From Apostichopus japonicus (taxonomy: Eukaryota > Echinodermata > Holothuroidea > Aspidochirotida > Stichopodidae), in contig NC_092569.1 of assembly GCF_037975245.1 (NCBI RefSeq), positions 35,316,668 to 35,380,667 on the forward strand: a stretch of 64,000 bases of DNA, read 5' to 3'. The translations under genes were made by a program, and so were the position numbers. Under the pieces are notes generated by a model. It made no database searches, was not told the origin of the DNA, and saw only the letters and a program-made list of their open reading frames with translations. Of this stretch, positions 47,661 to 58,900 are shown piece by piece; position 1 is the stretch's first letter; each line of letters starts with the position of its first letter.

Positions 47661-49427
47661 TTTGGTACTTAGGGATTTTAGGGGTTAATATCATAAACAG
47701 CAGTCGTCATCACTGTTTAGAAGTGGAATTATATTGGCCTTGTCTATATTTAAGGCTTCGGTGGTCATTGTTCATTATTTTCATTACTTTATTCAGAAAC
47801 AAACCTCTATATTCTAGCTATGCCAGTTCATGTGCCATTCCACCATAGGAACATACCTCCATATCGTTCCGCCATAGGTTTTGATCCTTTCCGCCATGGC
47901 AGAAAGCTCGAAACCTATGGCGGATAGGTACATTTTAAAAATGGATTTTACACAGGAATGTATCGGTGAAACTGTTTTGATTCGCGTGGAAGGATAGGTA
48001 CAATGGATGTGACGGTTCGCTGGATAGACTGAATTGTAGTTAAGACAACATTGGGGAATAGACACAAAGTTTTTGATGTACATCTTGATTGAATAGTTTT
48101 ATTTGTAAGTTTATAAGAGTCGATACACTGTCTTCAAATATATATTGAATAAATCAAATTAGGTTAGGTTGATTGTTTATTAAAAAGACCGATTCTAATT
48201 GTCTATTTAAAGGCAATGAAGACTCGCCCAAAACCGCTTGCGGCCGTCTGAAAATGTTAACTTTCTGTTACTTGCAAGTGACGTTTTTGTTTGTGTAGCT
48301 ACAAAGTGCAGACAGTAATGAAACGTTATACCTTGTTATCTTTAGCTGGACCTGAGATGTCCATCGCTGTATCGTATACACTGTGCTGTGGGTATTGACC
48401 GCAGCTGTAGGTTACAGTATGTACTTACTGTACACTAGTGTCTAATTACCGACCGTAGCAAGCTTTGTGTGTAATTATTGGGATCGATGGTGGTGTCTAA
48501 CACTTTTGTTACACCTCATTCAAAACTAGGTTAGATTACCGGCATTAACATTTCTTTTTGCGGGAGTCTTCACACCATTTAAATGACCGAATTTGTGGGC
48601 CTAAATAGCGTGAAGCGAAGCAATATACAGTGCATATAGGCCTACAAAAGTGCTTAACGACATCGGGGTAACGCAGTGGAATGGCACTTCTTCTATGGCG
48701 GAAAGAGCACATTTTCTATTGCGAATATACCGACGACAGAATAACACGGCCCCAGCTAGGCCTACACCCTCTCTTTGCCTTGTCGGTATCAGACCTGGAG
48801 ATACTACAGTCACTGCGAGTTACTTGGGTTTTCTTTGATAAGCGTTAGCAGCGCTTGCAGCCTAACATTAAAATGCTTTCTGCCGCCTAACTAAAAAGTT
48901 AAGCCTTAATAGTATTTTAGGCAACGTTACCATTACTTAGTATACTAGCCTAGGCCTAATTTCGGCACAGCTTACTTTAGTGTAGGTCTCACGTAACGTA
49001 GGCTATGCCTAATGTAAATTTTTGCGGATCGAATTAAAAAAAAAGATTACTCTTTTAAACAACTCAACCGTTTCTATGGGTAAAAACGAACTGTAACACA
49101 CATTAAGTTAAATATTCAGTAGCTTACTATCATCTTATAGTGACAATAATTGGTCCTTGCTTGACAAGTGGGGCAAGTCAGCACTTTGCTTAGGTTGCGG
49201 CTATGCCGGTCGTTGCTAAGGAAGCAATAGTAAAGTATATAGTGCTAGTGCACGAAGAGCATACGTTATTCCTAGCTTACAAACTGTACTGAAAATGGTC
49301 ACCTATCTATCGTGATGTCTTGCCGTGACATAGGTAACAATTTTTAATCCAAGTTGTAAGTTAGGAATAATATATGCCCTTCGTGTACTAATATAATTAT
49401 TTAATATTCCTTAGGAACGACCGTGTC
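47661..49427. other. Spacer to the right of unit B
   Basis: No gene supported. Apart from the palindrome at 47869-47923 it is low-complexity mixed sequence; two opposite-strand short frames near 48600-48840 lack family resemblance or splice context. Confidence 0.45.
47869..47923. repeat. Nested palindrome
   Basis: Outer arms CCGCCATAGGTTT and AAACCTATGGCGG are a perfect 13-bp inverted repeat. Inside the spacer is a second one, CTTTC-GCCATGGC-GAAAG. Related words occur nearby (CCACCATAGGAAC at 47841, TATGGCGGAAAGAG at 48694). Confidence 0.75.
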
Positions 49428-50817
49428 GAACGCCATTTTAACATTTATACAATAATTCGAGATATCTACAATTAAATTGTAGATATCTCCAATTAATTTC
49501 AAATATCTCGAATTAAATTGAAGAAATCTCTAATCATATCAGATATCTCCAATTCAACATGAGATATCAGAAATGCATGCATTTTCGAATCTTGAATTTT
49601 ATTTAAGATATCTCATATTGATTTTAAGATATCAAGACTAATAAAAGATATCAAAATGGAACATAATTAAAAAATAATTCAAATTGAATTCGAGATATCA
49701 GAAATTGAATTCGAGATATCAAAAAAAGAATTCGAGATAGTACCCAAAACTGAATTAGAGATATCAAATAATTCGAATTTGAGATATCCAAATTGAACTC
49801 GAGATATCAAGAATTGGAATTAGAGATATCCAAATTTGAATTAGAGATATCAAGAATTGCATTAGAGATATCAAGAATTCGAATTGTAGCGCTAACAAGA
49901 AGAGTTCCATCTTAATCGGCAAATCTATGGCAGGAAAACGAGGCATATTTAATTTCGGTGGCTACTTATTATTACTAGATTGGTTTAGGCTACTAATACT
50001 AGACTTAGGGCTAGACCTTATGGGTAACATTAACTAGTAATACAAATAGTACTTCGATTCCATTATACTTAGGTACCACGGCGACTGCGTCTGGCAGACT
50101 GGCACTTTAGCGTTACTTCCATTCAATGCTTCCACAAATCCCATTTCTTTAGATGGACCTGACAATTTCTATAGATTTTGTAACATATCAGTTTTCTGAA
50201 ACTCAAGAGGGCCACAAAGGCACATGAGACGTATCTTTAAGGGCATATAATTCAGATTCTAGTAGCAGTGGCGGGCTTCGGGCGTGTTATGAATGCGTAT
50301 AATCATGGCAATGTGAGATTCACATGTTAAACTACCGATGGGCCAAGCATATAAATAAATGGTTTCCATTCATAGGCAAACTTTCCGTCATATCCGTCAC
50401 TACATTTCTAGAATTCCAGCTCATGAATTTGATATCCGTAAGGTTTCCGTAATTTCACTTATATCAAGAAGTTCTTTGAAAGATATCTTAACTAATCAAT
50501 TTTCCATACAATCAGAAAATTTCATTGAAAGTGGAAGTACTGCAGTTAAGACGAAAGTCACGTGTACCGGAAACCGAATTTGGATATTCCGAAATCGAAT
50601 TTTTGATATCTCTAATTCAATTTTGGATATCTCTAAATGGAAATCTTGATATTTCCAATTAAATTTTGGATATCTCCAATATGTTAAATGTATTGATATC
50701 TGGAAATGAATTAGAGATATGTGGAAATGAAATAGAGATATCTGGAAATGATTAGAGATACCCAAAAATTTAATAAGAGATATCTGTATTTGTTGAACAA
50801 ATGTTAAAATGGCATTC
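49428..50817. mobile_element. GATATC-rich element bounded by 19-bp inverted repeats
   Basis: Ends GAACGCCATTTTAACATTT (49428-49446) and AAATGTTAAAATGGCATTC (50799-50817) match inverted at 18 of 19. Both arms (about 49450-49885 and 50570-50795) are packed with irregularly spaced (GA)GATATC(TC) words, each an own palindrome. The middle (49900-50390) is ordinary sequence without a recognised gene. No target duplication was identified. Confidence 0.6.
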
Positions 50818-51549
50818 CATGCTACGGACATAACCGCAACCTTGACCGGAAGTCCCTATTGTAAACAATGCCTTGTCGTTTCCAAAAAGCCCTGTGTGTA
50901 TAGGTTGCGGGCTTTCTTCTGCAAGTGCTCCCTATAGTCATTTTGACTTCTAAATATCAAAACATGTAAAATTGCGTGAATTTTTGATACCAATGGTCGA
51001 AACTTGATACAAAAGTTTTCAATTTGGTAAAAAAGGGCGTAATATCGAGAAAAAAACCTCAAAATAGGAAGATTAATAGACAAATGTCTGATATAATAGG
51101 TAAAATTTGAGAGAAATGTAACAAAAAACAATACACAATTGCATATTCATTGTATTTTTTTAGATGATTCGTTCAGAACGCAAGAATATAGTCATTATGG
51201 ACGTGAAAACAAGCCTGTATAAACAATATGTAACATTGCTACCTACATAGACCTAGCCTACTTCATTCAATTCAAGTTAATTGAATTTAACTTCAATCAA
51301 TACAAAGTATACAACAAGTAGGCCCCTGGTAATGGTAATGGTAATACATTACGTAGAAGATGGTTGAGTTATGAAGGAAAGCTATTATAATACCGAAAGC
51401 TTGTAAGTATAAAACCCCTGCAAGTATAGACAAAAAAATATGCCATCTTTACAAATATAACCCTATAATAATAGAAAGAGCACCCACCCTCCCTCTCCCC
51501 ATAGCTCTCGGATTGACGAGTTTAAGGTAGGCCTATGTATCATTGATTT
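50818..51549. other. Spacer between the GATATC element and the LINE relic
   Basis: No gene supported. AT-rich, with a (GGTAAT)n stretch at 51333-51351 that is plausibly the LINE tail. Confidence 0.4.
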
Positions 51550-52990
51550 TGCATAATGTATTTGTTTTAATTACCTTTAAAAGATGTCATAGTTCATTTA
51601 AGTGACGCTGGTAGGCTGTTCCAAACTGTATAGGCCCAGTATAGTTAATATTGTGTTGTGTTCTTATAAATCTAAAAAGGGATCCTATCATCATAAATAT
51701 GTCTGGTATACATGACCGTTTCTAGCAAACAGATTTGACACAAAGATCGGTAACCAAATTACAAGTGGCGTGCAAAATGAGCAAACCAGTTTGAAAATAA
51801 ATATATATCATCCAAAATAAGAATATTAAATATATTGAAAAGGGCTTTGCTTGCATGGTGGTTAATTAATGTTTATCTGCAATATAACGAATACTCTTCT
51901 GCATTCAATAAAATTTGCTTGTATAAATATCAGCGACAAATCCCCAGCTGACAGTAACACAGTGAGGTAAAGAAGGAAGTACTAGACCTTTGTAGATAGT
52001 TGATAAAAGTTAACCTTGCTGAGAACTACCTGTTTCAATCTAATACATATATTGTTTAAGTAAGAAGACCAAATCAAATTCTGATCGATTGTGACGCCAA
52101 GAAACGTAGTAGATACAGAAATGAACTAAAGTTGTTATTTCAAGTAATACCATTACTCCATCAAAATCCCTTTGAATATGGTGAGAACAAATAGCAGTCG
52201 ACTCAGTTGCATTCAGAGGTAATTTATTCGCAGTGAACAAATTGGTTACAAAGACCTTCTCGTTATTAATGGCGTTAATGAGTGAGAGCAGATTTCGATT
52301 GTCGTTAAAGATGCTTGTATCATCAGCGTATAAAGTAAATTTAAACTTTGAACTAATTAGAGGTAAATCATTGAATTAAATGAGAATGGGTAATGGACCC
52401 AGAATAGAACCTTGTGGTACACCTGCTGCAATTGGTCACTAACTAGAATCTTGTGGTACACCTGTTGCAATCGGTCACTAACTAGAGCCTTATGGTACAC
52501 CTGTTGTAATTGGTTACTAACTAGAGCCTTGTGGTACAGGGTGTTGTAATTGGTCACTAACTAGAGTCTTGTGGTACACCTGTTGCAATTGGTCACTAAC
52601 TAGAACCTTGTGGTATAGGGTGCTGTAATTGGTCACTTTGAGATGACTTTGAGTTGTTCTCAATAAAGTTAATTAATGGATGAGCTGTAGAGTAAGGGTT
52701 ATTTGGTTTTAATATATTATGCTATAATGTGAAATACATTTAAAGCAACATTTATATGCTGATTTTTCAAATACCTTGGAAAAGACTGGCAATACAAGAA
52801 TTGGACTATAGTTTTTCACTTTTTTTTTTTTTACTTTTTATTTTGTAGACAGGAACTGCACGTGTAATTTTAAGATCATTAGGCACATTGTACCACTACT
52901 AAAACACCTGTTTACAAGATGGCTGAATGGACGAACAGTAATGTAATTAAATTCTTTAACAACTTTACAATGAATATTATAATTGTCCTT
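51550..52990 (-). pseudogene. Second LINE reverse transcriptase relic, minus strand
   Basis: Minus-strand reading in order: PFSHLVNRCFSSGT (about 52925), NYSPILVLPVFSKVFEK (about 52820-52770), GVPQGSILGPLPILI (about 52430), LYADDTSIFNDNR (about 52330), LFTANKLPLN, FLGVTIDQNLIWSSYLNN (about 52110), then a decayed C-terminal part with VWNSLPASLK (about 51630). Many stops and shifts. A (GGTAAT)n run at 51333-51351 may be the 3' tail. It differs in sequence from the LINE at 3503-4891. Confidence 0.75.
52405..52640. repeat. 39-bp minisatellite grown inside the LINE relic
   Basis: About six units of TAGAACCTTGTGGTACACC plus TGTTGCAATTGGTCACTAAC, period 39 bp (40 once). The unit includes the reverse complement of the VPQGS codons of the LINE, so the array arose by expansion of that conserved motif. 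Confidence 0.8.
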
Positions 52991-53699
52991 GACTACCATT
53001 TTGAAGATCTTTGCTACATTCCATAACTTCGCCCTCATCGGTGGAATACAAAAACATACAGTTATCATGTACACACCAGCTCTTCTTGATTTTGGAGTGA
53101 CTACTACACCATTGACGAGGAATATGACGGTCATATAAGAAGATACAAAAGAATACGTTATAAATAGAATTAGAATCATCTAATCATTACTAGAACATCA
53201 GTCCAAACCACCTGTGAAAGATCCTAATGAAATGAAGTTATAGCACTTTGCGTCAATTTACGGTGTAATTTTGTAGACAATATATTCCTTTCTAGAGCCC
53301 AAATGCCCATCCCTTCCCTCCCCAGTAGGTCCATTTTAGACATGTAAAACAAATAATAATAACACAAAAATAACAATTACTTCACACCAAATTCCCCAGA
53401 CAGATCCCCCCCCCCCCAGCATATATAGGCTACGACTACCATCAGAATGCCCTACAGCACACAGCGTGCTTTTATTTCTTCACTTACCTGTGTAAAACAA
53501 TGAATAACCCAGAGTTTACAAAGAAAAATAGACTTCATTTTTCCTCTACAAAGTGATTCTACCGAATAATGTTTTCCTATTAAATTTTTTTGAAGCGTTA
53601 ATGTTTAAAAAATGAGATCTCAAAATGTTTAGATGCAACTGATAAGGCCTGGGAAGTGCCATTTCCGGCAACCTGGGAGGCATATTTGGCAAAGCATTA

Positions 53700-54240
53700 T
53701 GGAACGCGAAAAGGGTCTAGTCTAAGTTTGTTGTTGTCTAAACTTAAGTTGTTGCTGCTGTTTTAATATGCTGTTGCTCAAACTCACGTTGATGTCTAAA
53801 CTTACGTCATTGTCTTCCGCGCTGATCGACATTATTGCTCAACCACGTAATGTAAAAAATAGGCGTTTCGCACAAACTTCAACAAACATCACCAGCGCAG
53901 GAGAATGCATGGTATGTAGGCTGCTACCACTACAACTACTAGGCCTACTACTGTTACATCAAGGAATTCCATAAAATCTCCCTGGTTACACCTAGAGCCA
54001 TACTGGAACTCTTATTACTGCTACTAATAGACTCAACAATGAAAATAATTCTAAACAGTCTGCACTACCCACATATCCTAATTAACGACGTGCGTGTAGT
54101 AAGCATATGCAGCGCAAATTGAATTTAGTTTGAGAAAAGCTATTTTTTTTTACATCACGTGGTTGAGCAATTGTTGAATAGCGCCGCTGGCAACAACTTA
54201 AGTTTAAACAACGAAATAAGTTTGCCCTTTTCGCGTTCCA
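53700..54240. mobile_element. MITE with TA target duplication (copy C 3' flank)
   Basis: Orthologue of 1283-1850 in the same flanking sequence, 541 bp, with the same TGGAACGCGAAAAGG ends and TA on both sides. The insertion therefore predates the duplication of units A and C. Confidence 0.7.
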
Positions 54241-54951
54241 TAAAACATTCTTGCTACACTCTCGCCAACCGATGGTGGCGCTCAGATAGTGTCATGATGG
54301 TCCCTTTTAGGAAATGGCCCACCCACTAAAAGTTTCTTTAAAAGGCCCTGGTATAACGCACCTCAAAGTATCACTGTGTAACATTTGGACGATACATAAT
54401 GTTCTCGATGTTCCTCAACTGTGTATGGAAAGCGAAAAGTGAAAAGTTTAAGAATATTTCCGTTTGGGTTTAAGTTTCAATTAACCATGATACGGCTCTA
54501 AGTCACACCCGGATGATAAATAGCCAAGTCTTCCTTAATTTAAGTCCAATCACTTGTCAGATGTTGACTTTTGTTAAAATTTAGCTATGACTGACATATC
54601 AATCCAGGGACCAAACAGAAGCAGCTTGAAGATATATAGATGTGAGTGCCACCCCCCCCCCCCCCCTTCGCGCCCGCCGAAGCTTCATACTACACCCATT
54701 TAACTATGACTATCTAACTCGAAATCATTTGTGATTCCTAATTATTAATTTTCCACAAAAAAATTAAACATCTCCCAAATTTAGCGATAGTACCTCTGTT
54801 TTCAACATTGCGTTATTTTAATTTTTTTATTTATTATTGCGTTATTTTAAGTTGTCTATGTACATGAGATTAACATCACCATGTGCAATCACAGAATACT
54901 TTGTCATCACTTGACATGGCCGGTATTAGATGATTTATTTACGGATGCTGT

Positions 54952-54961
54952 AATATATATA

Positions 54962-55043
<82 letters not shown>
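54952..55043. repeat. (TA)n microsatellite
   Basis: About 90 bp of TA in the 3' flank of C, orthologous in position to 5187-5266. Confidence 0.85.
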
Positions 55044-55046
<3 letters not shown>

Positions 55047-55274
55047 GTTACCCTATGTTTTGTGAGTAGTTCGACGGCAAGCCTGATAATGACTTCATAT
55101 ATGTAAGTATTTGAAATATGTGTGTATATGTCCTAGAAACTAAGAATCGTTAAGAATCCACTTGCAATTGTCCATTTCCAACCAACTAATAATACTTGGG
55201 GGGGGGGGTGGGAGGGTGGGGGTTGATCTACGAGGGATGCAACAAATTAAGGAAAATGCACAAGTTTACCTTGT

Positions 55275-55280
55275 TTTATT
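55275..55280 (-). promoter_or_regulatory. Candidate poly(A) signal of gene C
   Basis: AATAAA on the minus strand, about 285-290 nt after the TAG of gene C, matching A and B. Confidence 0.5.
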
Positions 55281-55564
55281 CTTTTGTGAGACTCATACAA
55301 TAATCAATGTTCAAACTATCAAACAACAGTACGCTGGTTATTATTAATAATTTGACATCAATTTCAATTAATATCTCCTCATTTCCTTAGAAAATTAATT
55401 ATTTAGTCGAATCGTCCCGTTTGTAATTTTTGTTGCTTTTCTTCTTCTACTTTCTTGTCTATGGCACGTCCAACTGTCCGATGCTCGAAGATCTGTATGG
55501 ATATTTTCTTATTTCTAAGTAAAAACTGCTTTTTGGACAGTGTGTTATTTATACAGTGTTTTGT

Positions 55565-55923
55565 CTACACCGGTCGTATTTTCATATCTGTGTATTGGAG
55601 GCTACATCCATAACTGTTCAAACTATAACTAAACCAGAGCATGTTCGTTCCTCGAGTAGAGCCGTCGTAATCTCCGTTGAGATTTGAATCTGTGCAATTA
55701 GCGCAGTTGTCGCTGCCAACGGGAAAATAATAACAATAGTAACTATAACCGGGACAGTCAGACCGACAATAAAAAGCAGAAGAATACCATCTACAGTCCC
55801 AACGATGGTGGAACCACCAGGCTCCTCTGTGTTTCTCAGCACAGTCGAGGCTGCTCGATCCATCGTTGTCCCGGTCTTTTGTACTGAATTGTTTATTGTT
55901 GCTATCAGACAAACTATCATAAC
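55565..55923 (-). CDS. Gene C exon 9: P-subdomain with longest variable insert, stop
   Basis: 359 nt, phase 1 entry, stop TAG at 55567-55565. QFSTKDRDNDGSSSLDCAE, GAWW, NLNGDYDGSTRG and MKIRPV are present. The insert (FHHRWDCRWYSSAFYC, then GYSYYCYYFP) makes this last exon seven codons longer than in A and three longer than in B. Confidence 0.85.
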
Positions 55924-58900
55924 CTGCAACAAACAAGAAAGAGTAAATAAATCGGTCATTTTATATGCTTTATATATTTACGATATATAAGGTGGTATTT
56001 TGTCTTTGCAAGGACGTTTTGATATATTTTTATATTTCAGTTTAAAATACAGTGCCACAACAGGATTCACATACAGATGGGGAACTACTCTAACCAAATA
56101 ATAGATTTGGGCTACTAGTGTCGCTAATATCGCTCATTATTTTATATTTATTTATCGTAATTTATTTATTTGATTGTTATTTCTAAGTTCACAAATGAGT
56201 TGGATCCCACTCTGTCAAAACTCTAGTTATAAATTCCTTGTGTGTGTCGGTGTTAAATTTTATGTGTTGAATAATATTACGTTTAATTTAATTTGCATAA
56301 CCAAACTCTCCTTATTCAACCCATTGCTTATTTGTTTTCTTGTACCACACATAGGCTAACTTAGGCTCTCTTCGAACCTGGACAAGGAGGGTGGGAGGGG
56401 GGGGGGAGGGGCTGTGTGATGTAGCTTCATATATCATTCAAGTTAGGAAAACAAGGGTATCATTGTAAGATCTAGTCCTGAGTAATCTAACATGTTATTA
56501 TTACATACAAAGTAATACTTGCATTTTGCAGAAAAGCCATCTCCCCATAAAACAAAAATCAAATAGACGGCATCATCTGTCTGTCAATATTATGGTTGTG
56601 ATATAATATCTGGCCGGCTCCAAGTTCCCTGTTCTACTGTAAACAGGGTACACAGGGTGTTATTGCAAAGGACGAAATAACTGGGTTCGCATAGCAATTT
56701 GCTACCCAAGAATTGCCAGTTGCTAATCAATATTACTTTTGATTAGCAAAAGATGCAGTACCTGCTAATGCTAATTGCTATTTCCAAGAATTGTCGAGCA
56801 ATTATTGCTAATCAATTCTCTAAAACTATTTCGTCTCTTGTATTGCCATCGATTGTTCAATTCCTTACCCTATATCTATAGCACTTTGTAATATTTGTAT
56901 CTTTTAACTTGAGCTGATACGTTGGACTATGAACGTAGATTGAAATTTACACTATACACAAATCATGAAATAAATACGTTTAAATGAACAATAGAATCGA
57001 CATTGTATAAAGAGAATTTACTATTGATTTAGTAGCTAATATTTTAGGTTTCCACAAGGTAACCAAATTCGATGTATTACATTTATGAAAATCTTGAATG
57101 ATATTAATTATCGGCATTTTATTATTTAGTTCTTATCGACATGTACAATCTAGTCTCGTACGTATATCTTCTTCGAACAGACTGAATGATTGATTGATTC
57201 AAATTTCTCGAAACTATATAGACGAATATTTAAAAATAAAACATTTCTGATTCCTCTGTTTCAATGTTCTATGAATGATAAACCCTAGATTATTTTATAT
57301 ATAACATGATTATATTAACATAGCGCCTCAACGTTTGCACATATGAGAATCATCGAACATACATACCACTTGAAGTCTCACTATACAGTAACGAGAAGAG
57401 GCATGTGACTACTCACCTGTATTTCCACTGTGTGATCCAACTGATAGTCGATACTTGTCTGCCTCGTTATTAATGCGAAAAGTCGAATAGACGGCGTAAA
57501 ACGATGATGAGCCAGAGTCCCGTAGATCAATACGTAGCTGGTACCTTTTCTGGTTGGTCAGAGAGTGAATAAATTTGTTACCTAGCCAGTGGTCGTGATT
57601 TTTATTACCAAAACCGTTCTTGTAGTCCGACCAACCACGATAAAAGTCAGCAGAGGAACTCGATCGTCGCTGGAAAACCTATGAAATGAAGAAAAAAAGG
57701 TTAATACAACTATAGAATCTACAAATCCTTAAGAGCATGACATTCAAAGCCGAAAAATAGTTAATAAAGATATAAATATTGTGAAAGTGAGATAATTCGC
57801 AAGAGTACTTTGTTACTTGATTTGCTTTCCTAAAATGGTCAAGTTCATCTCAACGGGATCTGCAGTGCATCATTTTGAGTAAAGTGAGGAAGTTAAGAAT
57901 TTAAGTCCTTCATTGTTTGCATTACTCACCGTCCATCCTCCTCCGTTTCTTTCCATCTCACAGTAAACCTGAATGCCGCTTGACCAACCATCAGGGTAAA
58001 TGGTGTAAACACCATCTCTGCGTGTACCGGAATAATAAAGCTCGTAGCAATCTTTTGGGAGGCTTGTGCACGTCACTCCGTCCCCTTCGTAGCCATCATT
58101 ACAGTAACATTTACGGACACCGCTCCTCGTATCACAGGTTGCGTGACTACTACACCGGTAACTCTCATCTACAAGCCGGTTGTTCCTACAAGTCGATTTC
58201 CGTGTACATCGTGAATTGATGTAAAAGTGGCCCTCCTAATTTAAGATATTCAGCGAAAATAAAAACGACTAATAAATAAATTATGAATTTGCGGTTGTCA
58301 CAGTTAAATGTACAGAATTTCAACGGTAAGTGGCGATTGATAAATCCCCTCGAATGATATAGGTATGAGTATGAACCTTTATGAAAGTTTTATGAAGTAT
58401 TTGAAGCCAACTCCGAAGTAGGAGGCGAAAGGATCCGCCATAAAAAAAAGTAGCTGCAAATAGTGAATTCAACGGCTTACCGCGACTATACATTAGGCCT
58501 ACAAATAGTTCTAACCGTAAGACTGAAAAAAAAAGTATCTATGAAATTTTGTGTCAGGCTTATAAGTGGATGCACACTCGAAGGGAGTGGTCTCGTGATT
58601 CCCGACTAAACGTAATGCTTCCCTCGACTGACAGTTTTGACTGGACTGGAGACAAAAAAATGGGTCACTGGCCCCTCCCCAACCTCGATGCGCACGCCAC
58701 TGGATTATCTGTAAATGTAATGATTTTATCGACAAGTATAAATACTAAAGGTTTCCTTCTAATTACATGGACAATGATTAAGAAAAAAAGCATTATAACA
58801 TTTCCTGAATGAACCGTACTGACCCCTAACACACTTCCTATGTTAGCAACGAAGCAGTTGTGGATGCACGTCTCTCCGTCCCCTTGGTAGTTTGGATTGC

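Noticed and set aside
48601-48838. Overlapping plus and minus frames of about 60-70 codons
   Set aside because: No family resemblance, no splice context, and they lie in spacer DNA with palindrome-related repeats.
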